Positions 34,601 to 44,137 of a stretch of DNA of 64,000 bases are shown here, in pieces; the stretch's first letter is position 1; the number at the start of each line of letters is the position of its first letter. The notes below the pieces were generated by a model, which was not told the DNA's origin, ran no database searches, and worked only from the letters and a program-made list of their open reading frames with translations. Made by a program: the position numbers and the translations under genes. This DNA comes from Limanda limanda (lineage: Eukaryota; Chordata; Actinopteri; Pleuronectiformes; Pleuronectidae). Location of the stretch: positions 28,215,393 through 28,279,392 of the forward strand of contig NC_083644.1 of NCBI RefSeq assembly GCF_963576545.1. Reading direction: 5' to 3'.

Positions 34601-37600
34601 AATCATTTCAGAGGCAAGAAACATTTCTATAAACAAATATTTAAACTTAATTTATATTTATATATAACCAGGCAAGCAGCAGCTGACATGATGTGAGGCC
34701 TTGTTCAGACCTGGTATTAAAGGGATAGTTCACCGAAAAATAAAAAGTCACCCATTATCTACTCACCACTATGCCGATTGACTGTTTCAGGGAAGAACCC
34801 ATTAAATGTGTTGCTGATCCAACAATTCTTTTTCAACTTTCTTTAACATACCAGTACATACCAGATCGTGATCTCAGATCTACTGTTGCTTTTGGTTCTC
34901 AGGGTAGAGGCGCGAGTGCGGTAGAGCGTTCTCAGTAAGGGCTCGACTATAGAATAACCTTCCACTAGGAATCAAGACAACCTACCTCTTCTAAATCTCA
35001 TTTAGAGAGTAATCTTTAAAAAATGGCTTTAAACTAGATTTCTTATGTCTCTGCATGTATTTTTCTGTTTCTATGTTTGTAAAGCACTTTGTAAACATTT
35101 TTTTAAAGTGCTGTATAAATAAAGTTTAAAGAGTGAATTTAAAATTTCTGTGAACTATCCCTTTAACATCACTTCTGAGAGAAGCCCTCTCAACCGGACA
35201 GCTGTAAGTTCGGTAGTTCATTCCTGGTGTTAGAGTGTTAGGAATGTGTCTCCTGTAACCAACATGATCAGATCTCACTTCTCCATTTCTTTCTGTTTAC
35301 AAAGACTACGTGATGCTATTGACAATGTGTTTGTGAGTCGGTGTGAGTTGGTGTATGTGTGTGAGAAAGAGAGAGGCAAGGAGCTCTATTTCATTCAAAA
35401 TTGTAAAAAATTCAATTAAAAAAAACAAAACATTAATATGTGGTGTTCAGTGTTAATATTGTAGGTAGAAATAATTCAGTGTATGTGAAACACTAAATGT
35501 GTAAAATGATTTAAGGTTAATTATGAAACTGTAGCAGGTAAGAGGACGTCAGAGGAGTAGGTGATGCTTCATATGTGGCCCAGGATGCATTTGTGTTCAC
35601 ACAGTGATTGAATCTCAGGAAGCACTGATCACAGGTTTGAATTCCTTCAGACCTCCTCTGACCACTTGTCATCGGGTCACTCGGGTGTAAATATTGGGTC
35701 TGAATGAGATCACAGAGTACCTCCCAATGTGGTCTGAGTAATCAGATCTCACATGTGTCCTCAATGTGACTTTTGATCAAATCACCTCTATTACGTTAAT
35801 ACCAGATGTAAACAGAGCTGACTTCAGTTTCCTTGCTTTGTATTTGTTAAGTGTTATGTCTTTCTAAACAAGCTCATTTAGAGAGCAAAGCATCAGTTAA
35901 AACTCATCTGCACATTAAAACATAACCTTTATTAAATTAAGTCTATTGTGATGATCAGCAGCTTTCCTTGATATGCAATTAAAATTTCTGAAATGTTTAA
36001 AGTTAACACAACTGAGAATAATCAACAGCTGTTTTCAGACACAAGTTTCAGAGGATGACAGGAGAATTGAGTCTGGCCTTTCTGCGGATTTAGCTTGCAC
36101 ACATGAACAATGCAGCAGGAGATTACCCACTCAGACGTGTTCACAACAACAAATAAATGTGTGTTCAGGCTAGGAGGGGTGCAGCAGGCAGACGCAGGAT
36201 GTAACGTATTAACTCTGCTGCCGAAATCACATTCTTTTGTCCACAACACATCGACACAGGTCTCTTGACATCTTCGTCCTATATGTAACTATGGCTCCAC
36301 TTTTTATCCAGATATACGTTTTCTTTTTGTTTTATTTCATTTTCCACATCTGCCCCGTGCAAGAAACGTCCTCAACAGACAAACTCGCTCACAGTGAATC
36401 CTGCTGTTTCTCACCTCGACTCTCCAAACCTTCTGCAGACTTTATACGAGGGGACCAGATGGAGAAAGTCTAAAGAAACTCTAGAGGTTCTCAGTCGGAC
36501 ATTTGTGTTCACACAGGGGCCCTACCCCTCTGGAAAAAGTCCAGAAATCTCAGCGCATGTCTGAAAGCAACTTAAGACTAAGGAGGCAGCATTACAACAT
36601 GATGGCAGCACGAGTGTGGTATGCTGAGCCTTACCAACTTGCTTGGCCTCCACAGCAGCAGTGTACTGGCTGCTGAAGCTCAGCTCAGTGATGGATACAT
36701 CGTCAAGAATGATGTTGAAGTCTTTGGCTCTGTCATACAGCTCCCTGCGCACCAGCAGGGACACCTGGACAACACATTCATCGAGGGAAAAGTTAACTAT
36801 AAATAGGATGCAACAATGTTACAGGCCAGCATCATTGCAGCAGCTTAAGGAAATGTAAGGCTGTGGTAGCAACAGTACCTGTGCTCTCTGTGTGATGAGC
36901 TGTGAGGCGTTAAACTTTGCCACCACGGACTTCAGGACCTCGTTGACAATGGAGGGCAGGACTCGCTCGTCGTAGTCCTTCCCCAGCTGCTGGTACATGA
37001 TCGGCAGGTTGGACGCCATGGGCCTGGACAACACACGCACTGCTATGCTCACCATCTGTAGATCTAGAGACATACACGGATATTAAACTGAGAAAACTGA
37101 GAATAATATATTATACAGAGTCTGTAAAAAGTATCTTTTATATTATATTAATTTTATATATTTAGTATAATACACTGACTTAAACATTTGAGCCGAGAAG
37201 AAGCTTATAAAGAATGTGCAAGACATCCAATATGTCTGTTATTGTTCATTAATGTGTCTTGTGTGTTTGTTAAATTGCACTACTCCATTAGCTGTTTCTT
37301 TACATATTAGTGCTCTCTTCTGGTGAATACAATGCTTATATCAATATGATCTCTTTATTATTTCTATTTAATGTGTGATTCATATTCCCTCCCTCTGTGT
37401 CATAATAAGTGACGCTGCATATAAATTAGGGTTAATTTATTAAAATGATCTTTCTTTATAGAAGAGTTAAAAACATTATGGCACTATATTACATGATTTT
37501 TATAGCATTCGAGACCTTTACCGCCTTGTGGTGTGTAAATTACATTTGAGGGATTTAATAAATAGGATTATTGTATGTTGATGTATAAATTTAGTTTATC

Positions 37601-40600
37601 CTTGAGTCCAAGTGGGCTTCATTATCTTAGCTATGTCATGGGGAAAGGGTCATTGAACTATTTCAAATCAATACTCTTATCTTTGACAAAGTCTTAGAAA
37701 AGTATTTCTTGAGATGACTGGGAAATCTGCAAGCCCTACAATGCCAAGCTTTCCATTTCACCCGTTACTACCTAAAACCTTTGTGAAAGAGGAAAATAAT
37801 TTGTCTAAACACCCACAAGGCCTCCCTAGAACTGAATCCAGTCAATGTGACACCTTTGTGATGTGGTAGAGCGTGTGTGTGTGTGTGTTTTTGTGATACC
37901 TTTGCTGCCAGTCAAAGAGGAGATCTTCCTGGGTTTGGCTCTGATATCATAGATAATAGGGTACTGGAACCAGGGAATCCTGCAACACAGACATTGATGT
38001 CATGTTACTGGTAGTTACAGTAAAATTATCGGTTTCAGGTTTAGAGGATCCAATCACAGAAATGTCTGGCTGTTCCAGCTACTGACTGGATACAATATAA
38101 ACTGAATCCCATGACTGCCAATGAAAAAAAAGGTAAAGGCCTATTAGAACATGGTGAGCTCAGACCCCAGTCCACATCGTTTGTCATTCAGGGTTCAGAA
38201 GTGGCTGATTACGTTTACTGGGGTGCCACATGAGAAACCCAGATGGTTGCCTGGGACCAAAAAAACTAATTTTCCCACGAGGTTACATATCATTAATGTA
38301 TATTGAAAATCCTGTATTACCGTTTTATCTTTGACAAGAACTGTTGCAAGAACAGCTTAATAGCCACACAAACCTAAAAATAATCCAAATCAGTGGTTTG
38401 TCTTTGACCTAATGGGCCAGACACAACCATCATGCCATACAAAGCCCAGGTCTGATTTAGCTGAACAAAAAGATGCTGTCAGAAACTGAACAAAAATACT
38501 CTATAAATAGTCCAAGTGAACACATGAGCCAAATATGAAAGAATACCCTTGAGGTAAGATACCCTAAGATGTAACATTCACAAGGCAAAATGTGTTTCAC
38601 AGTGACCTTGACCTTTGAATACCAAATTCTAGTCAGGTCATCCACGAGTCCAAGTGAATTGTGCCAGATGTAAAGATTTTCCTGACCTGAAGTCTTAAAA
38701 TATCACAGGAACATGAGGTCACTGTGACCTTGACCTTGGTAGCAGTTCATATTTGATTCTAAGTGAGTGTTGGTAGCAAATTTGAGTCATTCCTTCAAAG
38801 TGATCTTAAGATATCACACTAGAGAAAAACATAAACATAATATGTGAAGCCACCATGACCATCAATATCTAAGGAGTTAATCTTTGAGTCCAAGAATGTT
38901 TGCACAAAATTTGAAGACATTCTCTCAAGTCGTTAAGAAATATCACATTCACAACAATGGGATGAATGGACAACTGAAAACAAAGTGCCTCCATCCACTG
39001 GCTGACGTTGGGGCTCGACATAAATATCTTACATTAGTTGGAATTGTTTTTTGTTCATACACATTTTCCAAACATGTTTGAGACTTTTTATTCCTAAACT
39101 ATTTTCCCACTCTCACAGGCAGGCATGCATGCATGCACGAACAGCAAACAGGCAACTGTTAAATTTATACAAAACTAACTTTACCAAACGTGCCCCTTTT
39201 TGATCTAATTCACATAGATTTGTTGTTCTCTAGCAGGAGATCTAGATGCAACAGGCTTTGTCAGGATGATCTGATTTTTGATCAGCCATTCTCTGGGTGT
39301 GTTCTGTGGTAAAAGATTGATTGTCACGATTGATGAGTTTCATTTGAGTGATCTGTTCCACCAGTGAAGATTTAACAGTGCGACCACTATATCGCGGTAA
39401 AAAAGGTAAAACGTTTTTGATATTGATTTGAAGTCACATCGCCCAGCCCTAGTATCGAGTGAGTTGATCAACAGATCCTACCTGAAATGCAGCCCCTCAG
39501 CCAGAACAGTATCCATCTGCATGCCTCCAACCCTGTTGAAGACGATGGCTCTGTGACCACCTTCCACTGTGTCCACACAGACAAACACACACACACAAAC
39601 ACACACAAACACACACGTAAGAAGTGGAAAAGTTTTGACATTTAGCTGAGAATGTCAGCAATTATTTATAATCAAGATGTAACCAACTGGTGTTAAATCT
39701 TATTTTTAAGTGTCTGCCTCGTAACCTTAAAGATACTACCTCCTATTACAATTTGAGAATTATCTAATAAGTCCATGACTGAAAAGAGAATGTAAGAAAC
39801 GAAAGTCTTTATGAAGAATTTTTGATGTCTATGTCAAAGAGTCCAATGTAACCACCAGGCGAGAAAGAAATACTCAGATCTCTGTTGGAAAATGGACCAT
39901 GTTCAACATTATGAGGAAAAAATGTCTTGGAGTGCATCTTTATTTGCTTGTGTTGGCGGTGCAGTTCTTTATTTTGTGTCGGCATTGTCAAACTAGCTAA
40001 CTTGTGTCTTAGTTTGCAGGTTTATAAAGCTACAAAATGTGTCCCTGCTGTTATCTCAAAGATTTAGGTAAATGAAGAAGGGGATTTCGGCACCATGTTC
40101 TCTCTAGTAGCTGAAATACTGCAGGCTGGAAATCTGACTCTGCACGAGGAAGCACATGCAACAGCCAGTTGTATGTGATGCTTTCTAGTCATCCGCATCT
40201 CTTGGTGCCATCTGGGGGCATGACCTGCCACATGGTGAGAGCTTGATGTGAAAGTCCTGTAGAGTTGTGTTTACCTGTGTAGGTGGCTTCTTTGACGCCA
40301 TATGCCAAAGCACCAGCTCCAATCAGCAGCTTCAGTCCTAATCCTGCTCCTCGTCCACCAGTTGAAGACATCCGACCTGCCACATCCCGCAGCTGCTGGA
40401 ATAAGCGCTGAAATGTACGCAAGACACACACTCCTTTAAATATCTAAAGTACATAGTTCTGGTAAAATTATTTATTAAGTTTTGGGGGATTTAATTAACT
40501 TAGCATCTCATGGTTGGATCATCTGCCAACATAACCAAAATACCTTACTGTGTGATACTACTACTACTACTACTTCATATATAACCAATGACAACCTCTG

Positions 40601-41629
40601 ACTATGACACAAAGCCATGCTAAACTTAAGACTGACCAGCAGGCCCCGTTTTGTTGCTTAATTTGGTGTCAATAAGCTGTAGAGTTTTGATATTTCTTCA
40701 AATTCACATATTGTGACATGAGGGGCGTTGTTTACCATTATGCATTTATGGATGTGAGATGTAACATAGGGCATCTATAGGGCCAATGTTATAATTCCCA
40801 TCTTACAATGTGTAATAACAATTTTACTTTAAGATTTACACAATACATAACTCACCAATCGGGTTGAAAGTTATTGAATGGATACAAGATAAGGGTGTCA
40901 ACGATTCTGGTTCATCGTTGCCAAATCTATATTCGCTTTGAATATTGAAAGAAGTATAATGTCCTAACAAAGACCTTGTCGGTGGTAGCTGTTAGGAAAC
41001 TTGCTCAATGTGATATCAATCAGGAGGCGGTGACAGGGAGCCCGTGGCCTGTAGCCCACAGTGGAGCAGCACCTGTGCTGAGTAAACCTTATGTACCGGT
41101 GTAACGAAGAGAAGCCGCACAATGCTCAGCCACTACCTCAGAACACACTTATCACACCATCAGCTGATCTCGGAATCAGTTACTGCCAACACGCAAACAG
41201 AGGGACACGACATTGCAGATACATGGACTCAAGGCGAACTCCACATTAACTCTGATGAAGCAAAGTGAAGTGAGAAGAAAAGGCCACCAGAGCAGCTCCT
41301 AGCTCGTGGTGTGTGATCACCAGAGACTGTGTATCAGCTCAGAACCCATCTACAGTCCCAGCTCAGCACACACGACCTTCCGTACAAGCACCGTGCAGCC
41401 AACTACTGCGCCATGCTAGCTGACCTAACGCCATGCTAGCTGACCTAACGCGAGTTCCAGACGCTTCCTCTGCTAACAGCTAGCTGGCTGACAGTGTTAA
41501 CGATAACTTGCGACCACACCATTTATGCCTTTAAGGACAGATACACGTGCTACTCAGTCGGACGAACAAACTAGTGAATACATGTAATTCAGCTTTTAAA
41601 ACACTTACATTAGGCTCCTTGCTCGCCAT
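31636..41629 (-). CDS. phb2: Prohibitin-2, ten coding exons
   Basis: PHB2 and PHB1 build ring complexes in the mitochondrial inner membrane that stabilise membrane proteins; PHB2 is also a mitophagy receptor. Exons (minus strand, in transcript order): 41609-41629, 40275-40407, 39482-39566, 37900-37979, 36879-37063, 36635-36764, 34419-34522, 32944-33021, 32690-32769, 31636-31690. All introns are GT-AG and the phases join to 951 nt, 316 residues. An N-terminal hydrophobic anchor ([15 protein letters not shown], about 31-45) is followed by the SPFH/prohibitin domain ([48 protein letters not shown]) and a helical, coiled-coil-prone stretch (ARRRQ-like [20 protein letters not shown], near 212). 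The LC3-interaction-type YQQL is at 130-133. The last exon is the weakest: without it, translation stops at 32686, giving 299 residues. Several transposons sit in its introns. Confidence 0.95.
31691..32689 (-). other. PHB2 intron 9, with a dispersed repeat
   Basis: It holds a relic at 32098-32245 that is clearly related to 46907-47055 (see separate entry). The remainder shows nothing I recognise. The acceptor for the last exon is preceded on the minus strand by a good pyrimidine tract (tctcgcttttgcttttag). Confidence 0.5.
32098..32245 (+). repeat. Dispersed unclassified repeat, copy 1
   Basis: The sequence TCCGGAGCTA..CAGAATTATT, then 'cctcctcaaaca', 'ttattgtt', 'tgtgcagagctttt' recurs in the same order at 46907-47055 with scattered differences. 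No coding potential, terminal repeats or target duplication were found. It is probably an old interspersed element. Confidence 0.7.
33086..34212 (+). mobile_element. hAT-type element with degraded transposase start, in PHB2 intron 7
   Basis: It has imperfect inverted ends (CAGACATTCC...GGGAATGGCTG, plus inner GGGCCGCGGC on both sides). It is flanked by identical 8-bp copies of ATCTAGAC at 33078-33085 and 34213-34220. The 1127-bp body keeps a decayed 5' piece of a hAT transposase gene (see 33414-33732) but no catalytic domain, so it depends on another element. Confidence 0.88.
33414..33732 (+). pseudogene. hAT transposase N-terminal (BED finger) remnant
   Basis: From an ATG at 33414 the sequence suggests [11 protein letters not shown], and in a neighbouring frame it reads a BED-type zinc-finger pattern: [19 protein letters not shown], then RRHLETK and [14 protein letters not shown]. 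Many hAT transposases begin with a C-x2-C...H-x3-5-H BED finger followed by L-x-x-K-P. Here the second Cys spacing and the frame are disturbed. It is only the first exon-like part, ending near a splice-donor-like 'caggtgagt' at 33716. Confidence 0.6.
34717..35166. mobile_element. TTAA-flanked MITE nested in the outer element
   Basis: It has 17-bp perfect terminal repeats TTAAAGGGATAGTTCAC on the left, and their reverse complement on the right ending at 35166. TTAA at both ends is the target-site form used by piggyBac- and Kolobok-type transposons. 'AGGGATAGTTCAC' ends are common in teleost MITEs. A 353-bp LINE tail sits inside it (34775-35127). Confidence 0.82.
34775..35127 (+). mobile_element. 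353-bp LINE tail, copy 2 (nested in the TTAA MITE)
   Basis: It matches 30387-30739 along its whole length with the same 5' cut point (CGATTGACTG) and the same 3' end (AATAAAGTTT). Its placement inside a MITE inside another MITE makes it the youngest of the three insertions here. Confidence 0.78.
36033..36566. mobile_element. Possible MITE in PHB2 intron 6
   Basis: Short, imperfect inverted ends were seen: TTTCAGACA at 36033-36041 and its near complement TGTCTGAAA at 36558-36566. The body has fish-MITE-like low coding content. I found no convincing target duplication. The assignment rests on the ends only and may be wrong. Confidence 0.35.
37064..37899 (-). other. PHB2 intron 4, no feature recognised
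   Basis: It is AT-rich intron sequence with a short GT-repeat near 37872-37890. No repeat family or RNA gene was recognised. Confidence 0.4.
38470..38980 (+). repeat. Degenerate tandem repeat (about 120-bp unit) in PHB2 intron 3
   Basis: Similar phrases recur every 120 bp or so: 'cagtgaccttgacctttga' near 38600 and 'actgtgaccttgacctt' near 38721; 'gagtccaagtgaa' near 38646 and 'gagtccaagaatg' near 38886; and 'aagatatcaca' or similar. It resembles a repeat family that is common in teleost genomes. The TGACCTTGACCTTT core is also a nuclear-receptor half-site pair on the minus strand (see findings). Confidence 0.65.
39567..40274 (-). other. PHB2 intron 2, CA-rich tract and nothing else recognised
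   Basis: A 'cacacacaaacacacacaaacacacacg' tract lies just upstream of exon 3 (about 39584-39616). I see no other feature. Confidence 0.4.
40408..41608 (-). other. PHB2 intron 1, with a small tandem duplication
   Basis: A 20-bp unit CCATGCTAGCTGACCTAACG is present twice in a row at 41411-41430 and 41431-41450. Otherwise no gene or repeat was recognised. Confidence 0.5.
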
Positions 41630-41700
41630 GCTGCCGTACGTCAAACTACAAGGTCGACACTAAACTCCGCCCCATAAGACTCATCAAGCGCAATGCACCG

Positions 41701-41713
41701 TGGGATATGTAGT
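41701..41713 (-). promoter_or_regulatory. ZNF143/THAP11-type motif upstream of PHB2
   Basis: On the minus strand the sequence ACTACATATCCCA fits the vertebrate promoter motif ACTAYRNNNCCCR exactly. It lies about 70-85 bp before the PHB2 start codon. ZNF143 and THAP11 sites of this kind are known at promoters of housekeeping and mitochondrial genes. Use in this species is inferred. Confidence 0.55.
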
Positions 41714-42244
41714 CCTTATTTGGCCCACAGCCAGAGGGGATGTCTCGTGCACCATTTAAAAGATCAATTCAGAATCCAAGCAGAACGGATAAACTTCGCA
41801 ATGGTTTTGTATTGTAGTGTTTTACTGTAACATTGGATGTATCAGGTTCGGTACTGGACATAAGAGAAGAAAGAACATGTGGCACCTTCCTTCCTCTGGG
41901 TTATCTAATTTTTACAAAGTCACCGCTGACAAACACAAAGGTCGAATGACCGCCCAGTTGTATGTCTCCGCCCATCAGTCTCGATGCAGTTTACATTCAT
42001 GTTTGACTCATGTGATGGTAAAATGGAATTCATCATAATAACATGTATGAGCAACAAAATCTAGTTTTGTTCTCTGTTGAGTACAAGTGAACGGATGAGC
42101 CATATTAGGGAAAATTCTATCAAGATGTCAATTTCAGTGGTTTCTAACCAGTTAGTGTTTTTTATGCTGTAACTGATCGGTTTTAATTATTTAAACCAGA
42201 CATCTTCTAACTTGTCTTAGAATCTACTGACTGTAAGACATCAG

Positions 42245-42600
42245 CTGATTCATTTCATTTCATTTTTTAGCTGATGCATTTTATCCAAAGCGACTTACAA
42301 TAAGTGCATTCAACCCCGAGGGTACAAACCCAGAACGAAGAGAATCAAGAAAGTACAATTTCTTTAAAAAAAGCGCTATAAGTAAGTGCCATTTAAGTGC
42401 TACTAAATTGTTAGTTTCCAAATTGTATTCAAGGTGTAGTCGGAAGAGGTGTGTTTTTAGTTTGCGGTGGAAGATGTGTAAGCTTTCTGATGTCCAGATG
42501 TCGATGGGGAGCTTATTCCACCATTTTGGAGCCAGGACAGCAAACAGTCCTGATTTTGATGAGTGTTGGCTCGCAGCGGATAACAAAGGTAACTCTGTAA
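42245..42600 (-). mobile_element. LINE 3' end relic, minus strand
   Basis: The minus strand reads a LINE RT C-terminal pattern (LFAVLAPKWWNKLPIDI, then FHRKLKTHLFRLHLE). It is followed by the very common teleost tail 'gtaagtcgctttggataaaatgcatcagctaaa' (shown here as landmarks only) and an ATGAAATGAAATG repeat. It is a 5'-truncated fragment. Confidence 0.7.
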
Positions 42601-42924
42601 TTTAACTAATCAGCATGCAGATGATACATCTCTCAGATTTAAAGATCAGAAAACCCAAAGCAGTCACAAAATATTCCAATAAGAGCATCAGGTTTGTATT
42701 TAAACATTGTGAACAGTCAAATCATGGTTATCAAGTTATGTACTGGATTTTATACTTACAATGATCCAATAAAAAATTCCCTTTTTACATTTGGGTATTT
42801 TACTTTAAAAAAAATGTTTATAAAGGGAATAAAATGTTTCTTAAGCTTTAATATCACACTTGAAACTCAAAGGAACTGGTATATGGTCTGTATTTATATA
42901 ACTCTTTTCAAAGCACTGCAGTTT

Positions 42925-43085
42925 TTGCCGTTCAGCCATTCACACACATACTCTTACAGTGAATCTAGGTGCATCAATTCTCTATGATATATTACTCACA
43001 CACTGCCTACAGCCATCAGGGGCAACTTGGGGTTCAGTGTCTTGCCCAGGAGCACTTCGGCACGTAGACTGGATGTTTAACAAGG
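42925..43085 (+). repeat. Interspersed teleost repeat fragment
   Basis: The phrases 'ccattcacacacatac', 'cagtgaatctaggtgca', 'catcaggggcaacttggggt' and 'cagtgtcttgccca' match the layout of the repeat at 56245-56500. It is a fragment with no coding content. Confidence 0.6.
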
Positions 43086-43999
43086 GATCATACTTGATGA
43101 GGTAGAGTTCAGATTATGAAGGCAGAGGGAATATACTGACTTGTGCAGAATCAGCAAGAAATCAAATCAGCGTTTTTAAGTTTGAGTGAGGTTAAGTGAA
43201 CAGTGAGTGTATGGGTTTTAGCACACACACTCAAGTTCCCATTTGTTTCTGTGAAAGACCATGTTTGAAAAACCCGGGTGTGTGTTTATAATATGAATAA
43301 CTTTATCCAGAGTGTAGTCTTAGGGGTATCTGGGAACATTCAGAGCAACAGTTAAGTGTAAATGTCTGAAAACAAGCCATGTCTGTTTTTTAAACTTAAG
43401 AGAAAGAGTGGCTATGATTTTTCACCTTAATATAGTAAACACCATTATGTGTAATTTCAGTATGCATACTGTCCTCATTTACACACTGTTCAATAGATGC
43501 TAAATACATTTAAAAGTATACTCTGGTCAAGTTCTTCTATTGATGGCCTGTCAGTGTCCCAAATGCTTGCATGAGCTACAGTATATTACCTGCAGGTTAA
43601 AGGTCAAGTCCAGGATTTGCATTCCGACGAAGCTTAGAAAAAGACACCCCTTCACTTACTGGGTTTTGATCAGTGTCCGGATACCTATGCAATCATGATT
43701 ATAGAAACTCAGACAATTGAGCCAAGGTCGCCAAAGGCTCTGCTTGACATAACTCCACAAATCAATTACACAAAAAAGGTATGTGACAAGCATTTTGTGT
43801 ACAGAGAATATTAAGGGTCATTGGTCCTTGTCTTGGGAATAATCTCTAATGAACCACTTACATATTCATGTATTTCTATCCAAGTAGAACTACAGGATTG
43901 CTCCCGAATCATGCATTGTATTTGTTTCTAAACGAAAATCTTTAGTGTGTTGCTTTGTTGATCAGTACGTCAACTTCTGCTCGTCTTGTACTCTTGCAG

Positions 44000-44137
44000 G
44001 TGGTGCAGCCCGTCCAAAAGGCAGGAACAGAAGCTCATCAGTGGAGTTGACGGCTGAGAGTACAGATCAGTTCAGCTGCAGTCTTGGGTCTCACGCCAGA
44101 GCACCAGCAGAGCGGCGGATGCACAGACACAGTCCAG
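44000..44137 (+). other. Orphan exon candidate
   Basis: A 138-bp stretch lies between a good acceptor (ctcttgcag, ending 43999) and a possible donor (CAG|GTCTTT at 44137). It is open in one frame and reads a hydrophilic, Ser/Arg-rich segment (GRNRSSSVELTAESTDQFSC). I recognise no family and no neighbouring exons. It may be chance. Confidence 0.2.

Larger units (their letters stand above)
34688..35815. mobile_element. Outer MITE-like element in PHB2 intron 6 (contains nested insertions)
   Basis: It has imperfect inverted ends: TGTTCAGACCTGGTATTAAC near 34702 and, on the other strand, TGTTTACATCTGGTATTAAC ending near 35814. A short AGCTGAC repeat flanks it (34681-34687 and 35816-35822), a possible target duplication. 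The end coordinates are approximate. The TTAA inside the left inverted end was the target of a second MITE (34717-35166). Confidence 0.6.

Noticed and set aside
36237..36473. 78-codon open frame with a hydrophobic start
   Set aside because: It lies inside a probable MITE in a PHB2 intron. The signal-like stretch comes from a T-rich tract.
31691..41608. Search for intronic snoRNA/scaRNA genes in PHB2 (the human gene hosts one)
   Set aside because: No convincing C/D or H/ACA box pair with flanking stem was found by eye. A covariance-model search would be needed.
42281..42586. 101-codon minus-strand frame as a gene
   Set aside because: It reads a LINE C-terminal pattern followed by a LINE tail, so it is a retrotransposon relic.
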